From positions 1 through 5,567 of the forward strand of contig JACCSI010000714.1 in the NCBI GenBank assembly GCA_013813075.1: a stretch of DNA of 5,567 nt, given 5' to 3'. This document shows positions 1 through 5,567 of the stretch, piece after piece (position 1 is the stretch's first letter; each line of letters begins with the position of its first letter). The notes under the pieces were generated by a model, which was given only the letters and a program-made list of their open reading frames with translations, was not told the DNA's origin and ran no database searches. This DNA is from Acidobacteriota bacterium (lineage in GTDB: Bacteria > Acidobacteriota > Vicinamibacteria > Vicinamibacterales > UBA2999). The position numbers and the translations under genes are program-made.

Positions 1-242
1 GTGTTGGCCCAGCGGGTATACAGCCAGATCAGTATCCAAGCGGAGAGAATCACCAGCGCTCCCAAGAGAATCCCCAGCGTCAGCCCCGGCGTGATGACGG
101 TTGCCAGCAGCGCTTTGTTGTAGGCGACGAGCAGGATGAAGCCGAAGTAGATGACCATCATCGCGATGGTCAAGGCGATGGCCACCCGCCACCGCGAGGC
201 CGTGAGTGCGTCAACCGAGGTTTGACCCGAAGGGCTTGTCAT
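1..242 (-). CDS. DUF485 family small inner-membrane protein, C-terminus cut by window edge
   Basis: Reading the minus strand from ATG at 242 gives 80 open codons to the left edge with no stop, so the 3' end lies outside the window. After a short polar N-terminus (about residues 1-18) come two hydrophobic helices, about residues 20-41 (containing IYFGFILLVAYNK) and 54-76 (TPGLTLGILLGALVILSAW), ending in LYTRWAN. The helix-1 YFGFILLVAY pattern, the G-x-x-x-GI turn and the closing Y-x-RWAN are typical of DUF485 (YjcH-like) proteins, which are about 100 residues long. In many bacteria they are encoded immediately before an ActP-type acetate/cation symporter of the SSS family, and they are thought to assist it. 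I therefore expect a sodium:solute symporter gene just beyond position 1 (inference). The start overlaps the thiD stop as ATGA, with only a weak AGAGA as ribosome binding site, so translation is probably coupled to thiD. Confidence 0.85.
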   Translation of the reverse strand, partial: MTSPSGQTSVDALTASRWRVAIALTIAMMVIYFGFILLVAYNKALLATVITPGLTLGILLGALVILSAWILIWLYTRWAN

Positions 243-1024
243 GTTCTCTGCCAGAAATGTCCGAGAGGTTGATGACCACGACCGACGTCCAGGCCGTGGG
301 CCATGGCGCCGCCGACGTATTCTTTCGCGCCTCGTGCGGCCGTGTCGAGCGAATCTCCCAGCGCCAGCCTGGCCGCGATCGCCGCGGCAAACGTGCAACC
401 GGTGCCGTGGGTGCTGCGCACGCGCAAACGCGGTGCGGTCAGCGTCACCTCACCGCTCCGATCGAGGAGCAGGTCAATCGCGTCCTCGCCGTTCAGATGC
501 CCGCCCTTGACGATCACCGCATGCGGCCCGAGCCGCAGGATGCGGCGCGCCGCCTCGCGCATGTCGTGGAGCGACCGGATGGTCATGTCCGCGAGCATTT
601 CGGCTTCCGGCACATTCGGTGTGACAACGTGCGCCAGGCCAACCAGCGTGGCGCGCATGGCGTGGACGGCGTCGTCGTCGAGCAGGCGATCGCCTCCCTT
701 GGCGGCCATCACCGGATCGACGACGAGATTGGGCAATTCGAGCGCTTGCACCGCGGCCGCGACAACTTCGACAATAGCCGCCGTCGCCAACATTCCGGTC
801 TTCACGGCATCGCACCCGATGTCCGAGGCCACGGTTTCGATCTGCAGCGTCACGAACTCGGCCGGCACCGTATGCACGCCGGCCACGCCGAGGGTGTTTT
901 GTGCGGTGACCGCGGTGATGGCTGAGGTGCCGTACACACCATGCGCGGCGAAGGTCTTCAGGTCTGCCTGGATGCCGGCGCCGCCCCCTGAGTCGCTTCC
1001 CGCGATTGTCAGCGCTCGTTTCAT
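239..1024 (-). CDS. thiD: Hydroxymethylpyrimidine / phosphomethylpyrimidine kinase ThiD
   Basis: This cytoplasmic ribokinase-superfamily enzyme phosphorylates 4-amino-5-hydroxymethyl-2-methylpyrimidine (HMP) to HMP-P and then HMP-PP, the pyrimidine half of thiamin. The 261-residue length matches the family (about 260-270). Visible motifs are the N-terminal [18 protein letters not shown] (residues 8-25, substrate site), TAVTAQNT (37-44), KTGML (75-79), [14 protein letters not shown] (102-115), TPNVPEAE (135-142) and the anion-hole/catalytic loop [14 protein letters not shown] (205-218), with Cys210 at the family's catalytic cysteine position. All key blocks are present, so it should be active. 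The C-terminal tail after about residue 240 is less conserved. ATG at 1024 is the only start that keeps the [12 protein letters not shown] beginning. No Shine-Dalgarno or convincing promoter is visible in the 19 bases before it. Some paralogues act on pyridoxal, but the sequence reads as classic ThiD. The TGA stop overlaps the ATG of the DUF485 gene. No other thiamin gene or TPP riboswitch is visible. Confidence 0.96.
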   Translation of the reverse strand: MKRALTIAGSDSGGGAGIQADLKTFAAHGVYGTSAITAVTAQNTLGVAGVHTVPAEFVTLQIETVASDIGCDAVKTGMLATAAIVEVVAAAVQALELPNLVVDPVMAAKGGDRLLDDDAVHAMRATLVGLAHVVTPNVPEAEMLADMTIRSLHDMREAARRILRLGPHAVIVKGGHLNGEDAIDLLLDRSGEVTLTAPRLRVRSTHGTGCTFAAAIAARLALGDSLDTAARGAKEYVGGAMAHGLDVGRGHQPLGHFWQRT

Positions 1025-1035
1025 TTAGCTACACT
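1006..1035 (+). promoter_or_regulatory. Possible sigma70-type promoter for bioY, giving a near-leaderless mRNA
   Basis: TTGTCA at 1006-1011 (5 of 6 to the -35 consensus) is followed after 18 bases by TACACT at 1030-1035 (4 of 6 to the -10 consensus). Initiation about 7 bases downstream would fall at about 1042, right at the bioY ATG (1044). This fits the absence of any Shine-Dalgarno before that ATG. The -35 lies inside the first codons of the divergent thiD, in a stretch encoding the conserved TIAGS motif, so a chance match cannot be excluded. Confidence 0.33.
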
Positions 1036-1044
1036 AGCGCGCTA
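1035..1044. repeat. 10-base perfect palindrome between divergent thiD and bioY starts
   Basis: TAGCGCGCTA reads the same on both strands. It spans the end of the putative bioY -10 and the first base of the bioY ATG, at the centre of the 19-base divergent gap. It could be a half of an operator acting on both genes, but it does not match the BirA or BioR operator patterns I know, and a short GC palindrome can arise by chance in such GC-rich DNA. Confidence 0.25.
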
Positions 1045-1688
1045 TGGCTATTCGTGCGCCCTATATCACCTACGACTCCACGTTGCTCGACCACGTCGGC
1101 CTGGGTGCCGCGTCGTCGGCGGCCCGCACCAGCATTCGCATCGCCTCGATGCTCTTTGTGACCGTGCTCACCGCTGTGGCCGCGCAGGTGAGCGTCCACC
1201 TGCCGTTTACGCCGGTGCCGCTGACGCTGCAGCCGATGGTGGCGCTGGTGGGGGCTGCGGCCCTTGGTGCGCGGCTCGGTGCGTCAAGCCAGGTGCTCTA
1301 CCTGCTGCTCGGGATCGCGGGACTGCCAGTGTTTGCCGCGTCGCCGATTTTGCCGCAGGGGTTGGGCCGCTTGCTCGGGCCCACCGGGGGCTATTTGATG
1401 GCGTACCCGATCGCGGCGTTCGTGACCGGGTACTTGGCCGCGCGCGGCTTCGACCGCCGCTACTTCACGTCGATCCTGGCGATGTTCGCGGGGGTGTGCA
1501 CGTTGTTTGTGGGCGGCGTCTCCTGGCTGGCGTACTTCGCGCCGGCGCCGGGCGGGCCCGTCGGCCTGAACGTGGCGCTCGCCACAGGCCTGTACCCGTT
1601 TATCGTGAAGGACTTCATCAAGGTAGCGATCGCAAGCGGCGTGCTGCCTGCCGCATGGAAAATCGTCGGGACGTCTAAGGACTCTTAG
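1044..1688 (+). CDS. bioY: Biotin transporter substrate-binding subunit BioY
   Basis: This integral membrane S component of biotin ECF transporters binds biotin and moves it inward, alone at low capacity or with an ECF ATPase/T module. The 214-residue protein has a polar N-terminus (1-33), then about six hydrophobic segments. Family marks are LTAVAAQVSVHLPFTPVPLTLQPMVALVGAAALG (residues 42-75; the PVPxTLQ block is the best BioY signature), YLLLGIAGLPVFA (86-98), GPTGGYLMAYPIAAFVTGYLA (112-132), VGGVSWLAYF (156-165) and the C-terminal YPFIVKDFIKVAIASGVLPAAWK (184-206). The N-terminal extension is some 20-30 residues longer than in many BioY proteins. A shorter start at Met36 (1149) also lacks a ribosome binding site, so I keep ATG at 1044. 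No bioM/bioN-like ATPase or T-component gene is adjacent in the window, so it is either solitary or shares an ECF module encoded elsewhere. It diverges from thiD across 19 bases, and its stop overlaps the convergent methyltransferase by 14 bases. Confidence 0.95.
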   Translation: MAIRAPYITYDSTLLDHVGLGAASSAARTSIRIASMLFVTVLTAVAAQVSVHLPFTPVPLTLQPMVALVGAAALGARLGASSQVLYLLLGIAGLPVFAASPILPQGLGRLLGPTGGYLMAYPIAAFVTGYLAARGFDRRYFTSILAMFAGVCTLFVGGVSWLAYFAPAPGGPVGLNVALATGLYPFIVKDFIKVAIASGVLPAAWKIVGTSKDS

Positions 1689-2358
1689 CGGGGGGCTTTG
1701 GCTCCAAAGCGAAGATCAGGAAATACTGATACGGCAGGAACGTCTCCTGCGTCAACAGCCGCAGTCCCGCGCTTTTTGCGTCGCTGACCACGGTCTCGGG
1801 GCTGACCCGCTCGTCCATGCCAGGGCCTGGACCGCCGCCTTGCAATTTGAAGTCGATGACGCCAATCCGCCCTTCGGGGCGCAACGACTTCGCCAGATTA
1901 CGCAGCATGGTCACCCGGTCAACGATCTCGTGATACGCATCGACCATCAGCACTGCGTGCATCGACGCCGCCGGTAGTCGCGGTTCGCTGCCCTTACCAA
2001 GAATGGGCTTCACGTTGAGCAGTCCTTCAGCCTTGACACGGCGCGAGATTGCCGCGAGCATCTCCGGCTGCACATCTTCCGCGTAGACGGTGCCGTTGGG
2101 CCCGACGCGCCGGGCCAGGCGGATTGTGAACCAGCCCGCGCCGGCGCCCACATCGGCCACCACAGACGCGTCGGCAATGCCCAGTTCATCCATGATGTGG
2201 TCTGGGTGCTGCCAGATATCGCGATCCGGTGTCTCGAGTAATCCGAGATCCTGCGGCGGAAACAGGCGTCCATGCTCCTGCGGTCGTTTCTGCTGTCCTT
2301 GCGCATGCACCGTCGCGCCAAGCGCGAGTGCGAGTGCGATCCTGAGGAAGGCTGTCAC
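1675..2358 (-). CDS. Exported class I SAM-dependent methyltransferase, substrate unknown
   Basis: The 227-residue protein opens with a Sec-type signal peptide: MTAFLR, a hydrophobic core at residues 7-15, then ATVHA|Q with likely cleavage after Ala19. There is no lipobox cysteine. A Rossmann methyltransferase domain follows. Motif I is VADVGAGAGWFT (67-78, SAM-binding glycine loop), the acidic strand-2 end is YAEDVQPEML (92-101), then GKGSEPRLP (121-129), VLMVDAYHEI (136-145, post-motif region) and LRPEGRIGVIDF (159-170). The conserved block RLFPPQDLGLLETPDRDIWQHPDHIMDELGI (31-61) before motif I resembles exported methyltransferases I associate with Acidobacteriota. The substrate cannot be read from the sequence. 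The start is GTG at 2358, which overlaps the aspA stop as GTGA and is preceded five bases upstream by a strong GAAGGAG. That supports this start over the internal GTG at codon 17, which would remove the signal peptide. The 3' end overlaps bioY. Confidence 0.88.
   Translation of the reverse strand: MTAFLRIALALALGATVHAQGQQKRPQEHGRLFPPQDLGLLETPDRDIWQHPDHIMDELGIADASVVADVGAGAGWFTIRLARRVGPNGTVYAEDVQPEMLAAISRRVKAEGLLNVKPILGKGSEPRLPAASMHAVLMVDAYHEIVDRVTMLRNLAKSLRPEGRIGVIDFKLQGGGPGPGMDERVSPETVVSDAKSAGLRLLTQETFLPYQYFLIFALEPKPPAKSP
1695..1710. other. Compact hairpin just after the bioY stop
   Basis: GCTTTGG and CCAAAGC are exact inverted repeats separated by two bases, in practice a 6-bp stem with a GCTC loop, starting seven bases after the bioY TAG. 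It lies inside the C-terminal codons of the convergent methyltransferase. Neither strand shows a T-run after it, so it is not a canonical intrinsic terminator. It might still mark or protect 3' ends of the two overlapping transcripts. Confidence 0.3.
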
Positions 2359-3782
2359 GGTTGCTCCTTCAACACAGGCGTTGGACCGCGGCCGGCGATG
2401 CCGGGTTTGGTCATCGCTTCCGCGCCGAGGATGCGGTCCAGATCTTCGGCCGGCATCAGCCCCTTCTCGAGGACGACATCTCGGATGGGTCGTCCAGTCG
2501 CCACAGACTGTTTGGCGATGTCTGCGGTCGCGGCATAGCCGAGATAAGGACTCAACGCCGTGGCGACCGCGGTGCTGCGATCGAGCAGCTCGCGTGCACG
2601 ATGCCGATCCGCCTGGATGCCCTCGACGGTGCGCTCACGGAGTGCGTTCATGGCGTTCGTGAGGATCCGTTGCGCGTGCAGAGTGTTCCACGCGATGACC
2701 GGCATCATCACGTTCAATTCGAGCTGGCCGGCTTCGCCCGCGGTCATCACCGTGGTGTCGCAACCGTACACCTGGTAGCACACCTGATTGACCATCTCGG
2801 GGATTGACGGGTTCACCTTGCCGGGCATAATCGACGAGCCCGGCTGCACGGCCGGCAGCGCGATTTCGGCAATGCCGGCGCGCGGACCCATCGACAGCAA
2901 TCGCAGGTCGCTCGAGATTTTCGCAAGCTCCACTGCTGTGCGACGCAGCGCGCCCGAATACGCCACAACGTCACCCATGCTTTGGGTCACGCGGAAGCGG
3001 TTAGCGGCCGGGCGCATTGCCAGGCCGGTCATTCGCGCGAGGGCCGCAATCGCCAGCTCGGTGTAGTCGTCGCCGGCGTTGAGCCCGGTACCGAGCGCCG
3101 TCGCGCCGAGGTTCAACTCGTACAACGCTTCAACCGCGATGTCGGCCGCATCGGCGGCGGCAACCACGCACGCGGCATAGCCGCCAAACTCCTGCCCTAA
3201 CGTAATCGGCACCGCATCCTGCAAGTGCGTCCGTCCAACCTTGAGCACATCGTCAAACTCGGTGGCCTTCTTCGCCAACGCGCCTGCGAGCGCTCGGCAG
3301 GCCGTCGAAAACGCCCGGTGCTCCGTCGCCAGTGCCACGCGTGTCGCGGTGGGGAACACGTCGTTGGTCGACTGGCCCATGTTGACGTGATCGTTGGGAT
3401 GGACGTACTTGTAGGTGCCCTTGGCGCCGCCGAGGATCTCGGCCGCCCGATTGGCCAGTACCTCGTTGGTATTCATGTTGTGCGAGGTGCCTGCACCGGC
3501 CTGGTAGACATCGACGACGAATTGGTCGCGAAGCTCGCCGGAGAGAATCTCGTCGGCCGCGGCGATGATGGCATCGGCTCGGCGGGCGTCGAGTCGGCGC
3601 AAGTCGCGATTGGCTTCGGCCGCGGCGCGTTTGACGAGCACAGTCGCGCGTACGAGGCTGTCGGGCGCTGTGAGTCCGCTGATCGGGAAATTGACCCGCG
3701 CCCGTGCCGTCTGGACGCCGTAGTAGGCATCCAACGGCACCTGGAATTCGCCGAGTGGATCGCGTTCGATTCGGAATGACAT
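2355..3782 (-). CDS. aspA: Aspartate ammonia-lyase (aspartase)
   Basis: This cytoplasmic fumarase/aspartase-superfamily enzyme deaminates L-aspartate to fumarate and ammonia and acts as a homotetramer. From ATG at 3782 the protein is 475 residues, the usual length. An in-frame extension to 3821 would add 13 unconserved residues, whereas MSFRIERDPLGEFQVP matches the family N-terminus and has GGAG five bases upstream. Conserved blocks are DVYQAGAGTSHNMNTNEVLANRA (91-113), NMGQSTNDVFPTA (134-146), GRTHLQDAVPITLGQEF (183-199), LGATALGTGLN (225-235) and the superfamily signature GSSIMPGKVN (315-324) carrying the catalytic serine loop. Thr99, Ser138, Thr139, Thr185, His186 and Ser316 fall where Bacillus AspB has its substrate-contacting residues (offset of two, from memory). 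IPEMVNQV after the signature and EAGQLELNVMMPVIAWN (350-366) favour aspartase over class II fumarase. The C-terminal fumarase-C tail (about 425-460) is present. Its TGA overlaps the methyltransferase GTG. Confidence 0.92.
   Translation of the reverse strand: MSFRIERDPLGEFQVPLDAYYGVQTARARVNFPISGLTAPDSLVRATVLVKRAAAEANRDLRRLDARRADAIIAAADEILSGELRDQFVVDVYQAGAGTSHNMNTNEVLANRAAEILGGAKGTYKYVHPNDHVNMGQSTNDVFPTATRVALATEHRAFSTACRALAGALAKKATEFDDVLKVGRTHLQDAVPITLGQEFGGYAACVVAAADAADIAVEALYELNLGATALGTGLNAGDDYTELAIAALARMTGLAMRPAANRFRVTQSMGDVVAYSGALRRTAVELAKISSDLRLLSMGPRAGIAEIALPAVQPGSSIMPGKVNPSIPEMVNQVCYQVYGCDTTVMTAGEAGQLELNVMMPVIAWNTLHAQRILTNAMNALRERTVEGIQADRHRARELLDRSTAVATALSPYLGYAATADIAKQSVATGRPIRDVVLEKGLMPAEDLDRILGAEAMTKPGIAGRGPTPVLKEQP
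2364..2370 (-). promoter_or_regulatory. Strong Shine-Dalgarno for the methyltransferase, inside the aspA 3' end
   Basis: On the minus strand GAAGGAG lies five bases before the GTG at 2358 and within the last aspA codons (Lys-Glu region). It decides the start codon: translation begins at the GTGA overlap and includes the signal peptide. Together with the overlap it indicates coupled expression with aspA. Confidence 0.72.
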
Positions 3783-3787
3783 AGCCG

Positions 3788-3801
3788 CTCCAGAAATTAT
3801 A
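3788..3801 (-). promoter_or_regulatory. Putative aspA -10 box and ribosome binding site
   Basis: On the minus strand a perfect TATAAT (3796-3801) is followed by TTCT, then GGAG (3788-3791), five bases, and the ATG at 3782. No good -35 is seen at 16-18 bases; the nearest TTG-type hexamer, TTGGGC at 3816-3821, is spaced only 14 bases away. Initiation about 7 bases after the -10 would fall inside GGAG, giving a leader of roughly 7-8 bases. So either transcripts are nearly leaderless or the true start of transcription lies further upstream. Confidence 0.42.
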
Positions 3802-3820
3802 CGCGCCCATATTCCGCCCA

Positions 3821-3836
3821 ACCGCGTTGTCGCGGT
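3821..3836. other. 6-bp hairpin in the permease-aspA gap
   Basis: ACCGCG (3821-3826) and CGCGGT (3831-3836) are exact inverted repeats around a TTGT loop. It lies 31-46 bases beyond the permease stop and just upstream of the aspA -10. There is no following T-run on the minus strand, so termination of the permease transcript here would be weak. An operator overlapping the aspA -35 region is the alternative. Apart from this, a 4-bp CCCG/CGGG repeat near 3850 and the aspA promoter elements, nothing is seen in the 84-base gap. Confidence 0.3.
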
Positions 3837-3866
3837 GTGAGGCTGGTGCCCGAACCGGGTGGAGAG

Positions 3867-5567
3867 CTATTCACCGCGCAGCGCCACTGCGGGATCGAGC
3901 TTCGTTGCTTGCCGTGCCGGAACCCATGTCGCAAAGAGGGCTGCCGCCGCCAGGGCGGCAAGGCCGCCGGCAAACGTGACCGGGTCGAGCGGGCTGACGT
4001 TGAACAGCAGCGACCCGAGGAGGCGCGACATGCCGGCCGCCGCGCCAAGCGCCATCCGGATGCCAACTTCGCGACGCCGCTGTGCGACCACGTACGCAAT
4101 CACGCCGTAAATGCCGACGACGCCAAGCAGCAGCGTCACGCCCGACGCGAGGCCCAGAATGACCAGCGCAAACGACGTCTGAGCCATCGATTTCGCGTAG
4201 ATTTCGCCTAAGGTCTCAACGCTCGCGAGGGGCAGGTTCGGGTTGACCGACCACACGGCCTGCTGCACCTCTTTGAAAAAGCCCGGGTCTTTCAGCCGTT
4301 CGCTCCGGATCGCATAGCCCAGATTGCGCTGCGCTCGGAGCTTGACGTCCCAAACTCCTCCTGGAGGATGGGCCAATAGACAGTCGCGGTGGCTGGCTCG
4401 GTCACGCCGTCGTCGTGGTCGTTGCCAGCGACCCCGATGACCTCGCGCCAGGGGTTGGCGGGAGACTGCCGGATGCGCCGGCCAACCGCCGCCTGCGGCT
4501 TGCCAAACAGCTCGCGGGCCAGGTTCTCGGAGATCATCGCGACAGGTCGCCGATTATGCACGTCGGACCAAGTAATATCGCGCCCCGCGACCAGCGGATT
4601 GCCCATCGTCTGAAAGTAATTTTCAGCAATCCATTTGTGCCGGCGCAGGGTCGGAATCTTGTCTTCCGCTGTGGTGACGCCTTCGGCGAACACGGGGTCG
4701 CTGCTGTCGTTGCCGTCCATGGTGATTGACGACGACTGGCCGACGGATGAGACGCCGGCAATGGCTTCGATGCCCAGGAGAATTTGTTCGTGCGTCCGGA
4801 CCACCTGCGCAGCGTCCGAGATGACGGCGGAAGGAATGCTGATTCGCAGCGTGAGCACGCTGTCCGGGTCCGAGAAACCGGGTGGGACGCTGCGCATCGC
4901 CAGGAAGGTGCGGATCATCAGGCCGGAGGCCACGAGCAACACCAGCGCCATCGCCACCTGGGCGACCACGAGCGCGTTGCGCGTCCGGTGACGATCGCGC
5001 CCATCGCTCGAGCCGCGGCCGTTTTCCCTGAGCGCGTTAGCGAGTAGCGGGCGCGCATACTTCAACACCGGCGCCACGCCGAACAGCAGTCCAGCGATGA
5101 TTGACACCGCCACTGTGAAACCAAACACGATGGGATCCAGGGAAATTTCCTGCAGCCGCGGGAGACGCGAGGGTTGGAGCGCCAGCAGCAGTTGAATGCC
5201 GCCATACGCCAGTGCAAGCCCAAACGCCCCGCCGACCGCGGCCAACAGCAGCGACTCGGACAACAGTTCGCCGGCCACGCGCTTCAAGCCCGCGCCCAAC
5301 GCCAGCCGCACGGCGAGTTCCCGTTGTCGGCCTTCAGCGCGGACCAGAAACAGGTTGGCAACGTTTGCGCACGCAACAAGGAATACGACGCCGACCGTCC
5401 CGAACAGAATCCAGAGGGTCTGACCGATCTCCCCAATGACCTCTTCGTGCAGCGGTTGCACATTGGGACCCAGCTTGATTTCCTCGAACATCTGCTTTGA
5501 CATGCCGGGCGGCATCGGGAAGAGGTCCACGAGGCGCGGGATCAGCCGCGCCAGATCGGCATTGGCG
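3867..5567 (-). pseudogene. ADOP-type MacB/FtsX ABC permease, 5' end outside window, frameshifted and missing one TM helix
   Basis: Intact members (about 800-900 residues) carry two MacB/FtsX units, each a periplasmic domain plus membrane helices, and often lack an adjacent ATPase. The frame is open to the right edge at 5567, so any start inside the window (such as GTG at 5530) is artificial. In order it shows the end of periplasmic domain 1 (LFPMPPGMSKQMFEEIKLGP), a three-helix block with CANVANLFLVRAEGRQRELAVRLALGAG (about 5420-5060), the second-unit first helix (NALVVAQVAMALVLLVASGL, about 4975-4910), and periplasmic domain 2 up to VYWPILQEEF. There a one-base loss shifts the frame: the original frame stops at 4292, and homology resumes in the next frame (WDVKLRAQRNLGYAIRSE, then AVWSVNPNLPLASVETL) to TAG at 3867 with the usual DPAVALRGE end. 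The final helix block also lacks about 27 residues, roughly the penultimate helix. The substrate is unknown. If the frameshift were a sequencing error, the missing helix would still make function doubtful. Confidence 0.87.
4352..4354 (-). other. Single-base frameshift site in the permease
   Basis: On the minus strand the reading is GAG GAG TTT GGG ACG, continuing to a premature TGA at 4292. Adding one T (GAG GAG TTT TGG GAC GTC) gives E-E-F-W-D-V and restores the family sequence through to the normal C-terminus. The lesion is thus most simply a loss of one T from a four-T run. A 13-base inverted repeat (4356-4368, 6-base arms) abuts it. Confidence 0.85.

Noticed and set aside
206..1028. Long plus-strand reading frames opposite thiD (206-925 and 303-1028).
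   Set aside because: They mirror thiD codons in GC-rich DNA, encode low-complexity Arg/Ala/Ser-rich protein with no recognisable motif, and thiD itself is unambiguous.
2361..3779. Plus-strand frames opposite aspA (for example 3225-3779 and 2361-2807).
   Set aside because: They are antisense shadows of a fully conserved aspartase with no start signals or family resemblance of their own.
2355..3821. Annotating the lyase as class II fumarase (FumC), or starting it at 3821.
   Set aside because: IPEMVNQV and EAGQLELNVMMPVI after the GSSIMPGKVN signature are aspartase-like. The 13 extra residues from 3821 would cross the TATAAT and GGAG elements and lack family similarity.
4350..4368. Programmed ribosomal frameshifting in the permease, suggested by AGGAGG (4357-4362, minus strand) just before TTT GGG.
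   Set aside because: Restoring the frame needs a -1 step, but TTTGGGA is not in the slippery heptamer phase and the P-site tRNA would have to re-pair from TTT to GTT. A Shine-Dalgarno-like element only two bases away is the spacing that favours +1, not -1. The separate helix deletion also fits decay better.
3867..4376. The downstream permease fragment as an independent 169-residue gene.
   Set aside because: Its only upstream start is a TTG with no ribosome binding site, its first residues are unlike any family N-terminus, and it begins in the middle of periplasmic domain 2.
1..5567. A new multi-gene system, mobile element, CRISPR array, tRNA or riboswitch in the window.
   Set aside because: All but short gaps are occupied by recognisable housekeeping, transport or methyltransferase genes. 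No array of repeats, transposase, terminal repeats or RNA fold was seen on either strand.

Overview
The window is GC-rich, densely packed bacterial chromosome with only very short intergenic gaps. It most resembles an Acidobacteriota genome, perhaps of the Vicinamibacteria type. Two genes support this: an ADOP-type permease (the acidobacterial duplicated orphan permease branch of the MacB/FtsX proteins) and an exported class I SAM methyltransferase of a kind I associate with that phylum. This placement is inference from gene content; no rRNA or other phylogenetic marker is present.

Layout, left to right. (1) Positions 1-1024, minus strand: thiD (HMP/HMP-P kinase of thiamin synthesis), followed through a 4-base ATGA overlap by a small two-helix DUF485 membrane protein that runs off the left edge. 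(2) Positions 1044-1688, plus strand: bioY, the substrate-binding membrane subunit of a biotin transporter. It is divergent from thiD across only 19 bases. (3) Positions 1675-3782, minus strand: a two-gene unit, aspA (aspartate ammonia-lyase) then the exported SAM methyltransferase, joined by a GTGA overlap with a strong Shine-Dalgarno sequence. The methyltransferase converges on bioY, and the two 3' ends overlap by 14 bases. (4) Positions 3783-3866: an 84-base gap with a small hairpin and a perfect TATAAT just upstream of aspA. (5) Positions 3867-5567, minus strand: the C-terminal two thirds or so of an ADOP permease, running off the right edge. It carries a single-base frameshift and, independently, an in-frame loss of one transmembrane helix, so it looks like a decaying gene.

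Functionally these are mostly housekeeping and transport genes: vitamin B1 salvage/synthesis, biotin uptake, aspartate-to-fumarate conversion, and probably the start of an acetate/cation symporter locus at the left edge. They do not form one pathway. I found no mobile element, CRISPR array, RNA gene or clearly new multi-gene system. The points most worth a second look are the double lesion in the permease, the exported SAM-dependent methyltransferase coupled to aspA, and the very compact (possibly leaderless) starts of bioY and aspA.
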